Origin: a virus
Length of the DNA: 61,712 nt
Virus record (IMG/VR): IMGVR_UViG_3300027917_000003
Coordinates: 1 to 61,712 of that record
Strand: one strand, 5' to 3'
This document shows positions 1 to 8,317 of the stretch, one piece after another. The notes under the pieces are model-generated. The model was not told the DNA's origin, made no database searches, and saw only the letters and a list, made by a program, of their open reading frames with translations. The first letter of the stretch is position 1. Each line of letters opens with the position of its first letter. A program made the translations under genes and the position numbers.

Positions 1-99
1 TACTCCTTATTAGGTTCCAAGAACGCCGGACTTCATCGCCGTGTTGTTGAACGAGACGATGATGCGGTTGTACGCGGCGGTGTAGTCGTTGCCGGGGAT
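1..99. repeat. Terminal direct repeat, left copy (circular junction)
   Basis: The first 99 bases are identical to 61614-61712. The repeat lies inside the coding end of the 229-aa gene and the short gap before the capsid gene. A repeat of exactly this sort is what an assembler leaves on a circular or terminally redundant molecule, so it is read as a contig overlap and not as a biological terminal repeat. The unit genome is then 61,613 bp. Confidence 0.95.
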
Positions 100-699
100 G
101 GACTGGAGCGGGTTCGAGCCATCCGGGGCATAGTTGGCGAGGCCAACGATGCGGAAGGGATAGGTCGCCGCAGTGCCCATCACGCTGGTGCTGTCAGCGT
201 AGGCGGTCGAGATGCCGGTGGACACGTTGCCCGGCGTGGTGCCGAGGGTGTTCGTGTTGGTGCCGGTGCCCGTGCCGTAGGCCACGCCGATGTTCTCGCC
301 GATGTTGGCGACGCCAACGGCGGTGGAACCGGCCTGAACGATGAACTTCGCGTTCGGGTCGGTGATGACGTAAGCCTCAACGCCCGCGTTGGAGTTCACG
401 TCGCCGACGCCGGGGAAGTAGTTGGACCACACGGGGCGCTTCTGCGACACCGAGAGGTACTTGCAGCCGATGAACACGCCGACGAGGTAGCCGGAGCCAG
501 CCGCAGGGGTGTTGGTGGTGCTGTTGGTGCCGAGCTGGCAAATATAGCCAGTGCTCAACTGGGCGACGGGATCGCCAGAGAAGATCTGGGGATTGGTCGA
601 GCTGGAGGGAGAAATGGAGAGCGCGACCTGCTCATAGGTCGGGGCCGAACCAGTGCCCTGATACTGCTGGAAACCGTTGGGCGCATTGGTATTCGCCAT
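10..699 (-). CDS. Probable head decoration / capsid-associated protein (229 aa)
   Basis: The 229-aa protein is rich in Ser, Thr, Gly and Asn with short beta-like stretches, and has no signal peptide or membrane segment. Its ATG follows a GGAGA ribosome site. It is transcribed immediately before the major capsid gene across the circular junction, and the two form a unit bounded by hairpin terminators at 849-868 and 60673-60695. Position and composition suggest an abundant capsid decoration or stabilising protein. No family motif is recognised, so the role is inferred from context. Confidence 0.6.
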   Translation of the reverse strand: MANTNAPNGFQQYQGTGSAPTYEQVALSISPSSSTNPQIFSGDPVAQLSTGYICQLGTNSTTNTPAAGSGYLVGVFIGCKYLSVSQKRPVWSNYFPGVGDVNSNAGVEAYVITDPNAKFIVQAGSTAVGVANIGENIGVAYGTGTGTNTNTLGTTPGNVSTGISTAYADSTSVMGTAATYPFRIVGLANYAPDGSNPLQSIPGNDYTAAYNRIIVSFNNTAMKSGVLGT

Positions 700-840
700 G
701 ACGGGTTCTCCTTTTTACGGGAAAAGCTCGTCACTTCACACCGGGGAAGCTCAGAAGCCGGGGGTAGGCGAACCTCCCACGCCGGGGGGAGGTAAGGCAC
801 AGAGTGACCTTGAAGACGCAGCATATACACATTTGAAACA

Positions 841-868
841 AAAGAAAAGGGGGCCCGTTACGGCCCCC
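841..868 (-). terminator. Intrinsic terminator upstream of the capsid unit
   Basis: Read leftward, the stem GGGGGCC/GGCCCCC (849-868) closes a short GTAACG-type loop and is followed by a T-rich tract (TTTTCTTTTG). It lies just beyond the stop of the 181-aa gene. The remaining gap (700-840) holds no gene and must carry any separate promoter for the decoration/capsid pair, but I see no good -35/-10 match there. Confidence 0.8.
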
Positions 869-878
869 TGATCGGTGC

Positions 879-1424
879 TTAGAGATCCTCGGGGATCGGC
901 ATGTCGAACGTCTTCTTGATGTTCGGGCGGACGCGGGGATCGTCGCGAGTGAAGGTGCCCTCGGGGGCGCCAGCGATCTGGGCCTCCTTGATGCGCACCT
1001 GCTCGCGGGCCTTGCGCAAGTCAATCCGGCGCACCTCCTCCGAGATCTCGGACGGGCGCTCCATGAGGACCATGCCTTTGCGCTCAATGGTGCCCTTGTC
1101 CCAATTGGAGGGCATCATTTGCGGGTGGCGTTTGGCCGGGACGGGCTCCCACCCCTCGCGGGCGAGCTGCACCGCGTAGGCGGGGTCCTCTTGGTTCCAA
1201 ATCGTGTGGCGCTTCCACTCGTAGGTCCAGCCGTCAGGAATGATGTCCTTCGGGATGTAGAACTCGTCGGTGCCCTCGTCCATGCCGCCGTTGTCGTTGC
1301 GGATTTGGGCCGCGCGGGCTGCGGCGCGGGCGCGGGGGTCTTCATCACGCAGTTCGGGTCTCATTGGGGTGCGCTCCGTGTTTGCCGACTTTTCGGCGAG
1401 GACTCGTTGGAATTTGTTGGTCAT
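879..1424 (-). CDS. Conserved virion-module protein of unknown function (181 aa)
   Basis: This is a hydrophilic, charged 181-aa protein with a central block around residues 60-120 (DPAYAVQLAREGWEPVPAKR, then GMVLMERP) that I recognise as recurrent in podovirus-type phages near the capsid gene. The C-terminal third is helical and charged. Its ATG overlaps the stop of the scaffold-like gene (ATGA), which indicates translational coupling. Transcription probably ends at the terminator just downstream. Its role in head assembly is inferred from position only. Confidence 0.6.
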   Translation of the reverse strand: MTNKFQRVLAEKSANTERTPMRPELRDEDPRARAAARAAQIRNDNGGMDEGTDEFYIPKDIIPDGWTYEWKRHTIWNQEDPAYAVQLAREGWEPVPAKRHPQMMPSNWDKGTIERKGMVLMERPSEISEEVRRIDLRKAREQVRIKEAQIAGAPEGTFTRDDPRVRPNIKKTFDMPIPEDL

Positions 1425-2302
1425 TGCAGGCGCCCTTCCTTTTTGAGGAGCATCTTGTTGTCGTAGTAGGCCTTCTCGGACATGCCCATCGCGGCGGCAT
1501 GCTCCTTTTCAGCCGGGCTGAGGATGTAACCGTTGGACCGTGACCCAGTCCCGTTACCGCCGCGCGACACGGGCGCCGCCGGAGGAGCGTAGCGGCGCTG
1601 GGTCACCTTGGCGGCGCTGGACATGGCGTCGTCGTCCTGCTCCACCGGGGCGCGGCTGCGCAGGCGCAGGGTGTCCTCGATGGTGGCGAAATACTCGTCC
1701 GTGTCCGGCTGGAGCCCGTCGGCGACGGCCAGATTGTGGGCGGCGACCATCTTCTGGTACATGCGCGGGTCCGTTACGCACTGCGGATTGCGCCGGACCC
1801 AGTCAGCCGACCGGGGCGAGAGCTGCGAGGCCAGCTCCTCCACCGGGTCAGACCGGCGCGCAGGCTCCTGCGGCACGATCTTGGGCGCATTTTCCATGTG
1901 CGCCCGGCCCCTCTCCAGCTCCATGAGCTTCGCCGAGTTCATCGACAGGCTCTCTTGGATCTCCGCCGCCTTGGCGTAGTCGCCAACCGACAGGGCCTCG
2001 CTGTAGCTGTACTTGAGGATGTCGTTGTTGCGCTTCACCGTGTCGATGGCGTTCTTCACGAGCTGCAAGTTGGTGTCCTGCACCTCATTTTTGGCCTCGG
2101 CGGCGGTGTTGTAGGCCATTTTGGCCTGTTTTTCGGCCTCAATTCGGGCCATCCGCTCCTGTTCGAGCTTCAATTTCAGCTCTTGGATGCCCTCTTCGGG
2201 CTCAATTGCGTCAATTTGGGCCTTTTCGGGCGCGTCTTCGGCCTTCACGACCTCAACGGGGTCAATTTTGTCGTCTTCTGGCTTGTTTTCAGTGTCTGAC
2301 AT
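1421..2302 (-). CDS. Scaffolding-like protein (293 aa)
   Basis: The start is placed at MSDTENKPEDD (2302), because the upstream in-frame extension reads through the GroES-like gene. The protein is acidic, with a long predicted coiled coil (about residues 35-135), then a loop and a conserved segment with DPRMYQKMVAAHNLAVADG, and a C-terminal helix ending KKEGRLQ. Acidic, helical organisation between portal and capsid genes is typical of phage scaffolds. No protease gene was recognised nearby. Confidence 0.65.
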   Translation of the reverse strand: MSDTENKPEDDKIDPVEVVKAEDAPEKAQIDAIEPEEGIQELKLKLEQERMARIEAEKQAKMAYNTAAEAKNEVQDTNLQLVKNAIDTVKRNNDILKYSYSEALSVGDYAKAAEIQESLSMNSAKLMELERGRAHMENAPKIVPQEPARRSDPVEELASQLSPRSADWVRRNPQCVTDPRMYQKMVAAHNLAVADGLQPDTDEYFATIEDTLRLRSRAPVEQDDDAMSSAAKVTQRRYAPPAAPVSRGGNGTGSRSNGYILSPAEKEHAAAMGMSEKAYYDNKMLLKKEGRLQ

Positions 2303-2312
2303 GGGATTTTCC

Positions 2313-2723
2313 TCAGTAGACGGTGTCAGGGTGCGGGATGCGGGCGCGAATGGCGGCGTCATCGAACATCCGGCACAGAACGCCGTTGACGGTGATGTTC
2401 CACCCATCGCTGGGGCGGAAGACAATCCAGTCACCGACCTTCAAATTGAGGCCGCTGAACCACTTGCCGTCGCTCTCGACGAAGGCGGAGGGGCCGGTCT
2501 TGATGATCAGACCCACTTTGGACTGGTGGCGGTCCTCATCGCGGGCCTTGGCCGCCATGATGATGCCGCCCTTGGTCTTTTCGGGGCGGATATAGACCGC
2601 CACGAGCACTTGCGTGTTCAGCAACTCGACCTTGCTGATGTCGCCAAGGTCCTGAAGGAGCGCCTCCTTCGGATCGCTCTCGTGGAGCATGGCGATGTTG
2701 TGGTGTGCAGAGATGTTAGACAT
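2313..2723 (-). CDS. GroES/Cpn10-like co-chaperonin (136 aa)
   Basis: The 136-aa protein has a Cpn10-type barrel: a start strand with VLVAVYIRPEKTKGGIIM at about residues 38-55, a KVGLIIKTG strand, LKVGDWIVFRPSDGW, and a closing strand with VNGVLCRMF. The GGI tripeptide sits where the GroES mobile loop ends. Phage GroES-like proteins help host GroEL fold capsid proteins, which fits its place among head genes. The C-terminal motif IPHPDTVY is shared with phage versions rather than with host GroES. Confidence 0.75.
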   Translation of the reverse strand: MSNISAHHNIAMLHESDPKEALLQDLGDISKVELLNTQVLVAVYIRPEKTKGGIIMAAKARDEDRHQSKVGLIIKTGPSAFVESDGKWFSGLNLKVGDWIVFRPSDGWNITVNGVLCRMFDDAAIRARIPHPDTVY

Positions 2724-2734
2724 GGACCCCCTCC

Positions 2735-2947
2735 TTACTGGCCGCGTTCCTTGCGGTTACAGATCGTTGTTGCCTCGCCGCAAAACTCAAGGGCCATGCG
2801 GAGACCGGCGATAATTCCTACTTGGTGTCGGTAGGTTGGGAAATCAATCGTTGCCAGACCTGTGGAAAGGTTTTCCTTCCGGTCGTCGATGGCGTCGTCG
2901 ATTAATTTCTTCAGTTCGCGCTCAAAGAGCGTGTTGAACGTAAGCAT
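2735..2947 (-). CDS. Small conserved hypothetical protein (70 aa)
   Basis: The 70-aa soluble helical protein (MLTFNTLFERELKKLIDDA at the N-terminus) ends in a basic tail. It lies between the GroES-like gene and a strong intergenic hairpin. Similar short proteins occur in head modules of related phages, but I recognise no function. Confidence 0.55.
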   Translation of the reverse strand: MLTFNTLFERELKKLIDDAIDDRKENLSTGLATIDFPTYRHQVGIIAGLRMALEFCGEATTICNRKERGQ

Positions 2948-2978
2948 AGACCCCTCTTTGCTCCCCCTCGATGTAAGC

Positions 2979-3014
2979 GGGACGGCTGGTAGAGGGGGTC
3001 AAACCAGCCGTCCC
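2979..3014. terminator. Strong 12-bp intergenic hairpin
   Basis: GGGACGGCTGGT (2979-2990) pairs perfectly with ACCAGCCGTCCC (3003-3014) around a 12-nt loop. In the direction of the flanking genes (leftward) no T tract follows, so it may be a weak terminator, an RNA-processing site or an mRNA stabiliser. Confidence 0.55.
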
Positions 3015-3051
3015 TTTATCCGCAGGCAGTACCGATCTGCCCGCGAACTCT

Positions 3052-4272
3052 TTAGGCCCGGCGCTTCTGGATCTCGGTCTTCTCAAGGCGACCGACCCCA
3101 GAACCAGCGCCAGCGTCCATGTCCTTGTAGGAGCGATAGACCTTGCCACCGGCCTTGCGGCCCATCGGGGCGCCGCCAGCGGGCATGGGCATCGGCATGG
3201 GCATCGGCATGGGCATGGGGGCCGCAGCGGCGGGGGCGCCGCCCGGAGGCATGCCCATCGGCACGGGGACGCCGCCGGGACCGGCAGGACCGCCGGGAGC
3301 GCCGGGGCCAGTGGGCGGCACAGCGTCCATGCCGGGCTGCTTCTGGCCACCGTTGATGACAATGGCGATGTGGGTGCCCTTGGCCTTGCCGCCGGACTTG
3401 TAGCCCATCGGCTTACCGGCGCCCATGTTTGGCATCATCGGAGGCGCGGGCATGGCGGGGGCGGCGGCGACAGGCATCGCGTCGGGGCCGCCGAGGCCAC
3501 CGCCGTAATACTTGCCGGGGCGGTTCAGGCCCTTGAGCGTCTCGGCGAGGCGGGCGCGCTTGGCCAGCTTCGGGTCCTTGGAGTGCTCGGCCTTCTCCAG
3601 CTTCTTCTCGGGGATCTTCTTGCCCTCGGGGACGCCCAGCTCCTTGTGGAGCGCGCCCTTGTGCTTGATGGCCCCGGCGATCCACTTCTCGCCGCCTTCG
3701 GCCTTGCCGGTGCGGGCGGAAGGCTTCACCATCTTTTTGATGAGGGCCTTGTCCTCGGCCACGTCCTCGTGGACCTTGCCGCCCTTCTTGTAGACCTCTG
3801 CCTTGCCGCGCTTGGGCTTGGACAGGTCCTGATCGTGCTTGGCGATCTTCTTCTGTTCACCAAGGCTTACGCCGGGCTTGCCCGCAGGCATTTCCATCGG
3901 GCCGAACTTGACGTTGCCGCCAGCCTTGCGCTCGGCGCGGCCACCCGACTTCAGGGCGCCAATGTGCTTCTTGCCGGGGCGCTCGGCGTTCGCTTCCTTC
4001 TGGTCGCGATTGATGAGGCTGTCGGCGGTGATGGCGCGGCCACCGGACTTGCGGGGCTTGCGGCCCGCGTGGCAGTCCTCCTTCATGCCCTCAATCTTGC
4101 CGCCCGACTTGTAGGCGCGCTTGGAGATCGGGCGCATGCCCGTCTTCACGTCCGCATTCAGCGGCTCGGCGGGCGACCAGTCGGAGCTGTCCACCTTGCT
4201 GTCCTTCTCGCCGGACAGGCGCTTGGCCTTGCCCTTCATGGCCTCGCGGGCCTTTTTCGCCATCTCATACAT
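3052..4272 (-). CDS. Basic low-complexity virion protein with repeated K-x-GG motifs (406 aa)
   Basis: This Lys/Gly/Pro-rich 406-aa protein carries at least eight copies of a short motif such as YKSGGK, RKSGGR, LKSGGR, RKAGGN, YKKGGK and RKAGGK. A Met-Pro repeat (about residues 350-365) sits near the C-terminus. ATG 4272 is preceded by a GAGGAG ribosome site. The same motif recurs in the 81-aa protein at 59.9 kb and in the ejection-type proteins. It is probably a virion or packaging-associated protein, but its function is unknown. Confidence 0.6.
   Translation of the reverse strand: MYEMAKKAREAMKGKAKRLSGEKDSKVDSSDWSPAEPLNADVKTGMRPISKRAYKSGGKIEGMKEDCHAGRKPRKSGGRAITADSLINRDQKEANAERPGKKHIGALKSGGRAERKAGGNVKFGPMEMPAGKPGVSLGEQKKIAKHDQDLSKPKRGKAEVYKKGGKVHEDVAEDKALIKKMVKPSARTGKAEGGEKWIAGAIKHKGALHKELGVPEGKKIPEKKLEKAEHSKDPKLAKRARLAETLKGLNRPGKYYGGGLGGPDAMPVAAAPAMPAPPMMPNMGAGKPMGYKSGGKAKGTHIAIVINGGQKQPGMDAVPPTGPGAPGGPAGPGGVPVPMGMPPGGAPAAAAPMPMPMPMPMPMPAGGAPMGRKAGGKVYRSYKDMDAGAGSGVGRLEKTEIQKRRA
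3179..3227. repeat. Hexanucleotide tandem repeat (ATGCCC/ATGCCG on the coding strand)
   Basis: About seven copies of GGGCAT/CGGCAT in tandem encode the Met-Pro run near the C-terminus of the 406-aa protein. Such repeats change length easily by slippage, here in whole codon pairs. Confidence 0.75.
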
Positions 4273-4335
4273 GCTTTCGCTCCTCGGAGGTTACGGGCGT
4301 CCCCGTTGCTGCCTGAATGGATAGCTTGGGCAACA

Positions 4336-7300
4336 TCAAGCTTGCCGGGATACTAACATAAGGGCGCGATCAACGACAGAGCCGCCATGCTTGCGTCCCT
4401 CGGCGGCAGGAGAAGGTTCTTCGCCACCTTCTCGCATAAGCTCAGGAGCCATTGATCCCGCAGCCGTAACGCCTGCGGCGCCGTAGAGCGGGATCTCGCT
4501 GCGAACGAGGCCGCGACGGACGATCTCGTCTTTCGGCATGCCGGTGATGCGATGAGTGCGCTCAATGGCCTCGTTGACGATGCCAATCATTGGCTGCGCC
4601 TTGAAGCCGCCGGGCGTTTTCATGTCTTTAATGCCTGCCCAACCCACTTCTTGGAAGTAACGAGGATCGTAACCCATAGATCCGGCAAGATCGCTTAAAG
4701 CCCCTTCGTAATGACCGTAGCTTCCCGTGGGAGGCATACTCATTTTTGGGTCCCATGCGCCGCTCATCTGCTCGTCAATGGTCGGTGTTTTTTTGCCGAG
4801 GAAGTTGGCGGAAAAGTTGTACCTTTTGGGGTTTTCATAGGTCAGGCCTTCGCCCTCCATGATCATCTTGCGATACTGGTCCATGTTGTTTTGGATGCCG
4901 TATTTCCCGCCCGCGACCGGGAAAGGATACTCATAGGCCTTCGTCGGCATTGGCTCGCCGCGAGCGTGGAGATAGTTGCCGAAATGAGCCATCATCAAAT
5001 TAGATGTAGGATCTGCGCCGCCAGTGGTCGCTGCCATTGCGTCAGGGAATTTCTCCTTGAACATTTTGCGGCCCAACTCTGGGCCGTATTCATTGATAAA
5101 TTCACGCTCAAGCTGGCCCATGAAGTACCAATTTTCGGCCATCTCCTTTTGTTTCAAGCCGTGCTCGAAGCCCGCTTGGAGATTTTCCATTGCCTGCGGG
5201 TCGCGAGCTTTTTCCTCATAAGCAGCAATCGCCTTCGGCGACTTCATTTGCACAAGTTCGCGCGTGTTTGGCTGGATCTCAGGATAATGAGAGGGATCAA
5301 CGTCAAAACGCTCTGACAGCGGGAAGTAGGGCTCATAGTTCCCGGCGTTGATTTCCTTTTGAGCCGCGATGCGCGCCTTCTGAACAGCAATTGCTTCAGG
5401 GCTCAAGGTCTTAGCCAAGAACTCTTTGCCGGTTTTCTTGTCGATGGCCGGAACGGGCGGCACCATTTCAGGATAGCGTTCTGCAACTTGGGGGAAAACG
5501 CCGACTTTAGCCGGAGATTTTTCTGCCGCTTTGCGAACAAGCTTCAGCGCGGCGCCGGTCAACCCGCCGCCTTCAAAATGATCACGCATGTCTTCGCCTT
5601 TCATTACCTCGCCCCCACGGGCATGGGCGGACTGGCCGCGCAGGATGCTCTCGCGCATGGCGGGGGTGATGGTGATTTCGTGGACCGGCTGATTGTAGCC
5701 CTGATAGAGCAGGTCACGCGCCTTGTCAGCCTCGCGGAAGCTGCCAAACCTCGGCGACAATTCCGTAATGCCTTCGCGGTCTGGATGGCGCCCGGACACC
5801 CAATACTGGCCGCCCTCGTTTTCAATTTGGGCCGAGTAGGGCCATGAGTCGCCGGGAGCGAGGTTGCTCACATAGCCTCGGCCAACCTTGACGCTCGGAT
5901 CATGCTTTTTGGTCAGCAACTGGAGCCGCTTGGGAACCATCTCGTCGTAATAGCCGAGCATACCTTGGCCGCCGACAGTGAGGTCGAGGCCTTCGATGCT
6001 CTTGTGATTGCGTCCGCGATAGGACTTGCCCTCGTCGTTGACGATCTTGTTCGCCACGTCCTTGCCGAGGTATTGTTCCAGCTCTTTGGCGGTGAATACG
6101 TCTTGCGGAAGATCGACGCTGTCGCCTTCTTTGTTCACAATCCCCAAGCGGTAGGCGTCGTCGCCTTCTTTCATGTAGTCAATTGAGTTCACTTGATTGC
6201 TCAGGCTGTACCGCTTTGCCTGATCAGCGCCCTGCGTGAAGGCGACCTTGTCATAGCCATTGTCCACCGCGTCCTTGAGAATGCGCTTCAGGGTCAGGTC
6301 AGTCCATTGCTGGGTGTTGCCGACATACGGCCCCATAGGAACGCCAGTATCCTGCATTGCCTCTTGCTGCCTGCGAACGTCAATTAGACCTTGCAGGTCT
6401 TGGCTGGTCTGGCGCACTCGATTGACCGACGCTTCAAAGTCGGGGTGCGTCCTCAGTACCTCTTGGCGCATGGCCTCATGCGCTTGCTGGGCGCGATTGT
6501 ACTCACCGGGGGACATTGTCCTTGGGTCAGGCATCTTTTCAATAGATTGGTTGATCTGTTTGAGCAGTTCCTGATGGCTGTTCGCGGCCTCATTGTAGGC
6601 GTCCTCGGCGGCGCCAAGTTTGGCCTCGAACGCCGGATCTGCGGGCTTTATAAATCCAAAATCGGACGGCACAACTTTGGTGGCCTCTTCTTTTGAAAGG
6701 CCCCGCTCTTTCATCACGCGCTTGACTTCGTCGTTGCGGATGTCGCGAGCCGCCTGCGCCCAGTCGCTTTGCAGCTCATCCACAAGCATGATTTTTTCGC
6801 CGTTCGGGCCGATCTTGGTCTTCCGGCGGTAATGCGCGACGACGTTCTCGTCACCGGGCCAGTGGGAAGATCGGAACACAGGATTGCGTTCGGCGATCTC
6901 GCGTGGCGATACTATTGCACCTTCAGGAGCGGCGGCTTGCGCCTCTTCCCGTGTAGCAAACGTGCTCTTGCTGTTAGTTTGTGTAGCAGGGTCAAACCAT
7001 TCAAATGCAAAATCGCGTTCTTGCCTATTGGGCGCCATCAGCCGGACTTCGCGGTAGTCCTCGCCGCCGGGGGTGGAGTACCGCTCAAAGCGCGTCGGAG
7101 ACCCAGCAGATCCCTGCCAATTTTCGGCCCACAGGCGCAATTGGGTGTCGTTTTGGGGATGGCCGCCCTGCTCGACGATATACTTGTCGTAGAGGTCGTC
7201 GTAGTTGGCCCTAAACTCGGCGTCAGACATTTTCTTGCGGGAACCGCCCGATACGCGCTCGGTGATTTGCGGCATCGTGTCCATAAAGTGCTGGGCGATC

Positions 7301-8316
7301 TCCTCGCGGGTCACAATCGGGCGCCCGCCGAAGGTCTGGAGATAGCTCTCCATCTCAGGCCCCTTTACGCCCGCCTTCTCAAGCATCGAGCGGAATTGCT
7401 GCGGCGAGCCCTTGGCCTGCGACAACCCACGCGCCGCCTCGGCCCCGTGGCTGTAGAAGCCCAGCGGCGACAGTTCGCGGGGGATCGCCATGCGGGCGAC
7501 TTCCATCGCCTTGGACAGTTTGCTCGCCTCGGCGTCTTCGGGCGCCAGCATGGCTCCGGCTGCGGTGGCGGCGCCTGCGGCTCCGGGCGATGGCATGCGC
7601 ACCCTGTCCCACGGCTGCGTGGCCATCCGCTCCAGACTGCCCGCCCTAGCGAACGGCGTGACCATGCCCCGGACGCCGCCGGTCAGGGCCGCGTCGGCCA
7701 CCATCTCAGCCGCCTGCGCGTCCTTCAGGTTTCCCGTGATGCGCAGATATGGGTCGCGCACCAGAACGCGCTCCAAGGCCGTCAGCGGGGCCATGCCAGC
7801 GCCCAGAAACCCTCCGGCCATGCCGAGAGCCCCGGCGCCGTAGTTGCCCTCCTTGGCCGCTTTCCAGCCCTCCCTGATGGCTTCGGAGTTTTCGTCCATC
7901 GCCTCGCCCCAACGCTTCCAGTAGCTACCGGGGACGCGCTGCGGCATGTATTTGTCCCAGCCCGTGGGGGCGGCGGACATGAAGGTCTCGCCCTTCGGCA
8001 ACTCGCCCTCTACGCCCAAGGCGCGCGTCAGGCGCTCGCCCTCGGTCGATCCGGCGTCGGACCATGTGCGTTCGGCGGGATTGTAGGCGGGCTGGCGCGC
8101 GGCCTGCCGGACCACGCTCTCTGGCATTGGCATGTAGGAGAAGGTCGGTGGCGCGGGCGTGGGCTCCCTGCCCGACCCGCCAGCCTCGTCGGCGACGGGG
8201 ACCTTGCCACGGTAGATCGTCAGCGGGCGGGGCTGGTCAGGATCGACGTAGCTTCCGTCCTCGCCGTCGAAGTGGCGGCGGAGCATGTGGAGGGCATGAT
8301 CGACCGGGTCATCCAT
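4336..8316 (-). CDS. Giant polyvalent-type protein, probably delivered with DNA (1326 aa)
   Basis: The 1326-aa soluble multidomain protein lies directly after the portal gene (1-nt gap). The N-terminus has RRHFDGEDGSYV, a motif shared with the 1446-aa ejection protein. Around residues 490-525 is VVAHYRR..MLVDELQSDWAQ, around 670-700 ILKDAVDNGYDKVAFTQGAD, and around 780 GMLGYYDEMVPKRL. Together these resemble a domain of large phage polyvalent proteins, which are typically injected and act on host components. A GG-rich linker (about 895-915) leads to a second, unrecognised region (920-1326) ending GRKHGGSVVDRAL. The enzymatic role is not established. Confidence 0.55.
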   Translation of the reverse strand: MDDPVDHALHMLRRHFDGEDGSYVDPDQPRPLTIYRGKVPVADEAGGSGREPTPAPPTFSYMPMPESVVRQAARQPAYNPAERTWSDAGSTEGERLTRALGVEGELPKGETFMSAAPTGWDKYMPQRVPGSYWKRWGEAMDENSEAIREGWKAAKEGNYGAGALGMAGGFLGAGMAPLTALERVLVRDPYLRITGNLKDAQAAEMVADAALTGGVRGMVTPFARAGSLERMATQPWDRVRMPSPGAAGAATAAGAMLAPEDAEASKLSKAMEVARMAIPRELSPLGFYSHGAEAARGLSQAKGSPQQFRSMLEKAGVKGPEMESYLQTFGGRPIVTREEIAQHFMDTMPQITERVSGGSRKKMSDAEFRANYDDLYDKYIVEQGGHPQNDTQLRLWAENWQGSAGSPTRFERYSTPGGEDYREVRLMAPNRQERDFAFEWFDPATQTNSKSTFATREEAQAAAPEGAIVSPREIAERNPVFRSSHWPGDENVVAHYRRKTKIGPNGEKIMLVDELQSDWAQAARDIRNDEVKRVMKERGLSKEEATKVVPSDFGFIKPADPAFEAKLGAAEDAYNEAANSHQELLKQINQSIEKMPDPRTMSPGEYNRAQQAHEAMRQEVLRTHPDFEASVNRVRQTSQDLQGLIDVRRQQEAMQDTGVPMGPYVGNTQQWTDLTLKRILKDAVDNGYDKVAFTQGADQAKRYSLSNQVNSIDYMKEGDDAYRLGIVNKEGDSVDLPQDVFTAKELEQYLGKDVANKIVNDEGKSYRGRNHKSIEGLDLTVGGQGMLGYYDEMVPKRLQLLTKKHDPSVKVGRGYVSNLAPGDSWPYSAQIENEGGQYWVSGRHPDREGITELSPRFGSFREADKARDLLYQGYNQPVHEITITPAMRESILRGQSAHARGGEVMKGEDMRDHFEGGGLTGAALKLVRKAAEKSPAKVGVFPQVAERYPEMVPPVPAIDKKTGKEFLAKTLSPEAIAVQKARIAAQKEINAGNYEPYFPLSERFDVDPSHYPEIQPNTRELVQMKSPKAIAAYEEKARDPQAMENLQAGFEHGLKQKEMAENWYFMGQLEREFINEYGPELGRKMFKEKFPDAMAATTGGADPTSNLMMAHFGNYLHARGEPMPTKAYEYPFPVAGGKYGIQNNMDQYRKMIMEGEGLTYENPKRYNFSANFLGKKTPTIDEQMSGAWDPKMSMPPTGSYGHYEGALSDLAGSMGYDPRYFQEVGWAGIKDMKTPGGFKAQPMIGIVNEAIERTHRITGMPKDEIVRRGLVRSEIPLYGAAGVTAAGSMAPELMREGGEEPSPAAEGRKHGGSVVDRALMLVSRQA

Positions 8317-8317
8317 C

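Noticed and set aside
1-99. Biological direct terminal repeat such as T7-type ends
   Set aside because: Only 99 bp, exactly at the contig ends and inside a coding sequence; this matches an assembler overlap of a circular graph better than packaged terminal repeats.
3370-4356. 328-codon and similar long rightward frames opposite the virion genes (also 8501-9820, 41509-42894, 44987-45982, 47219-48259)
   Set aside because: All lie opposite well-supported leftward genes, are Ala/Leu/Gly/Arg-biased and lack start signals.
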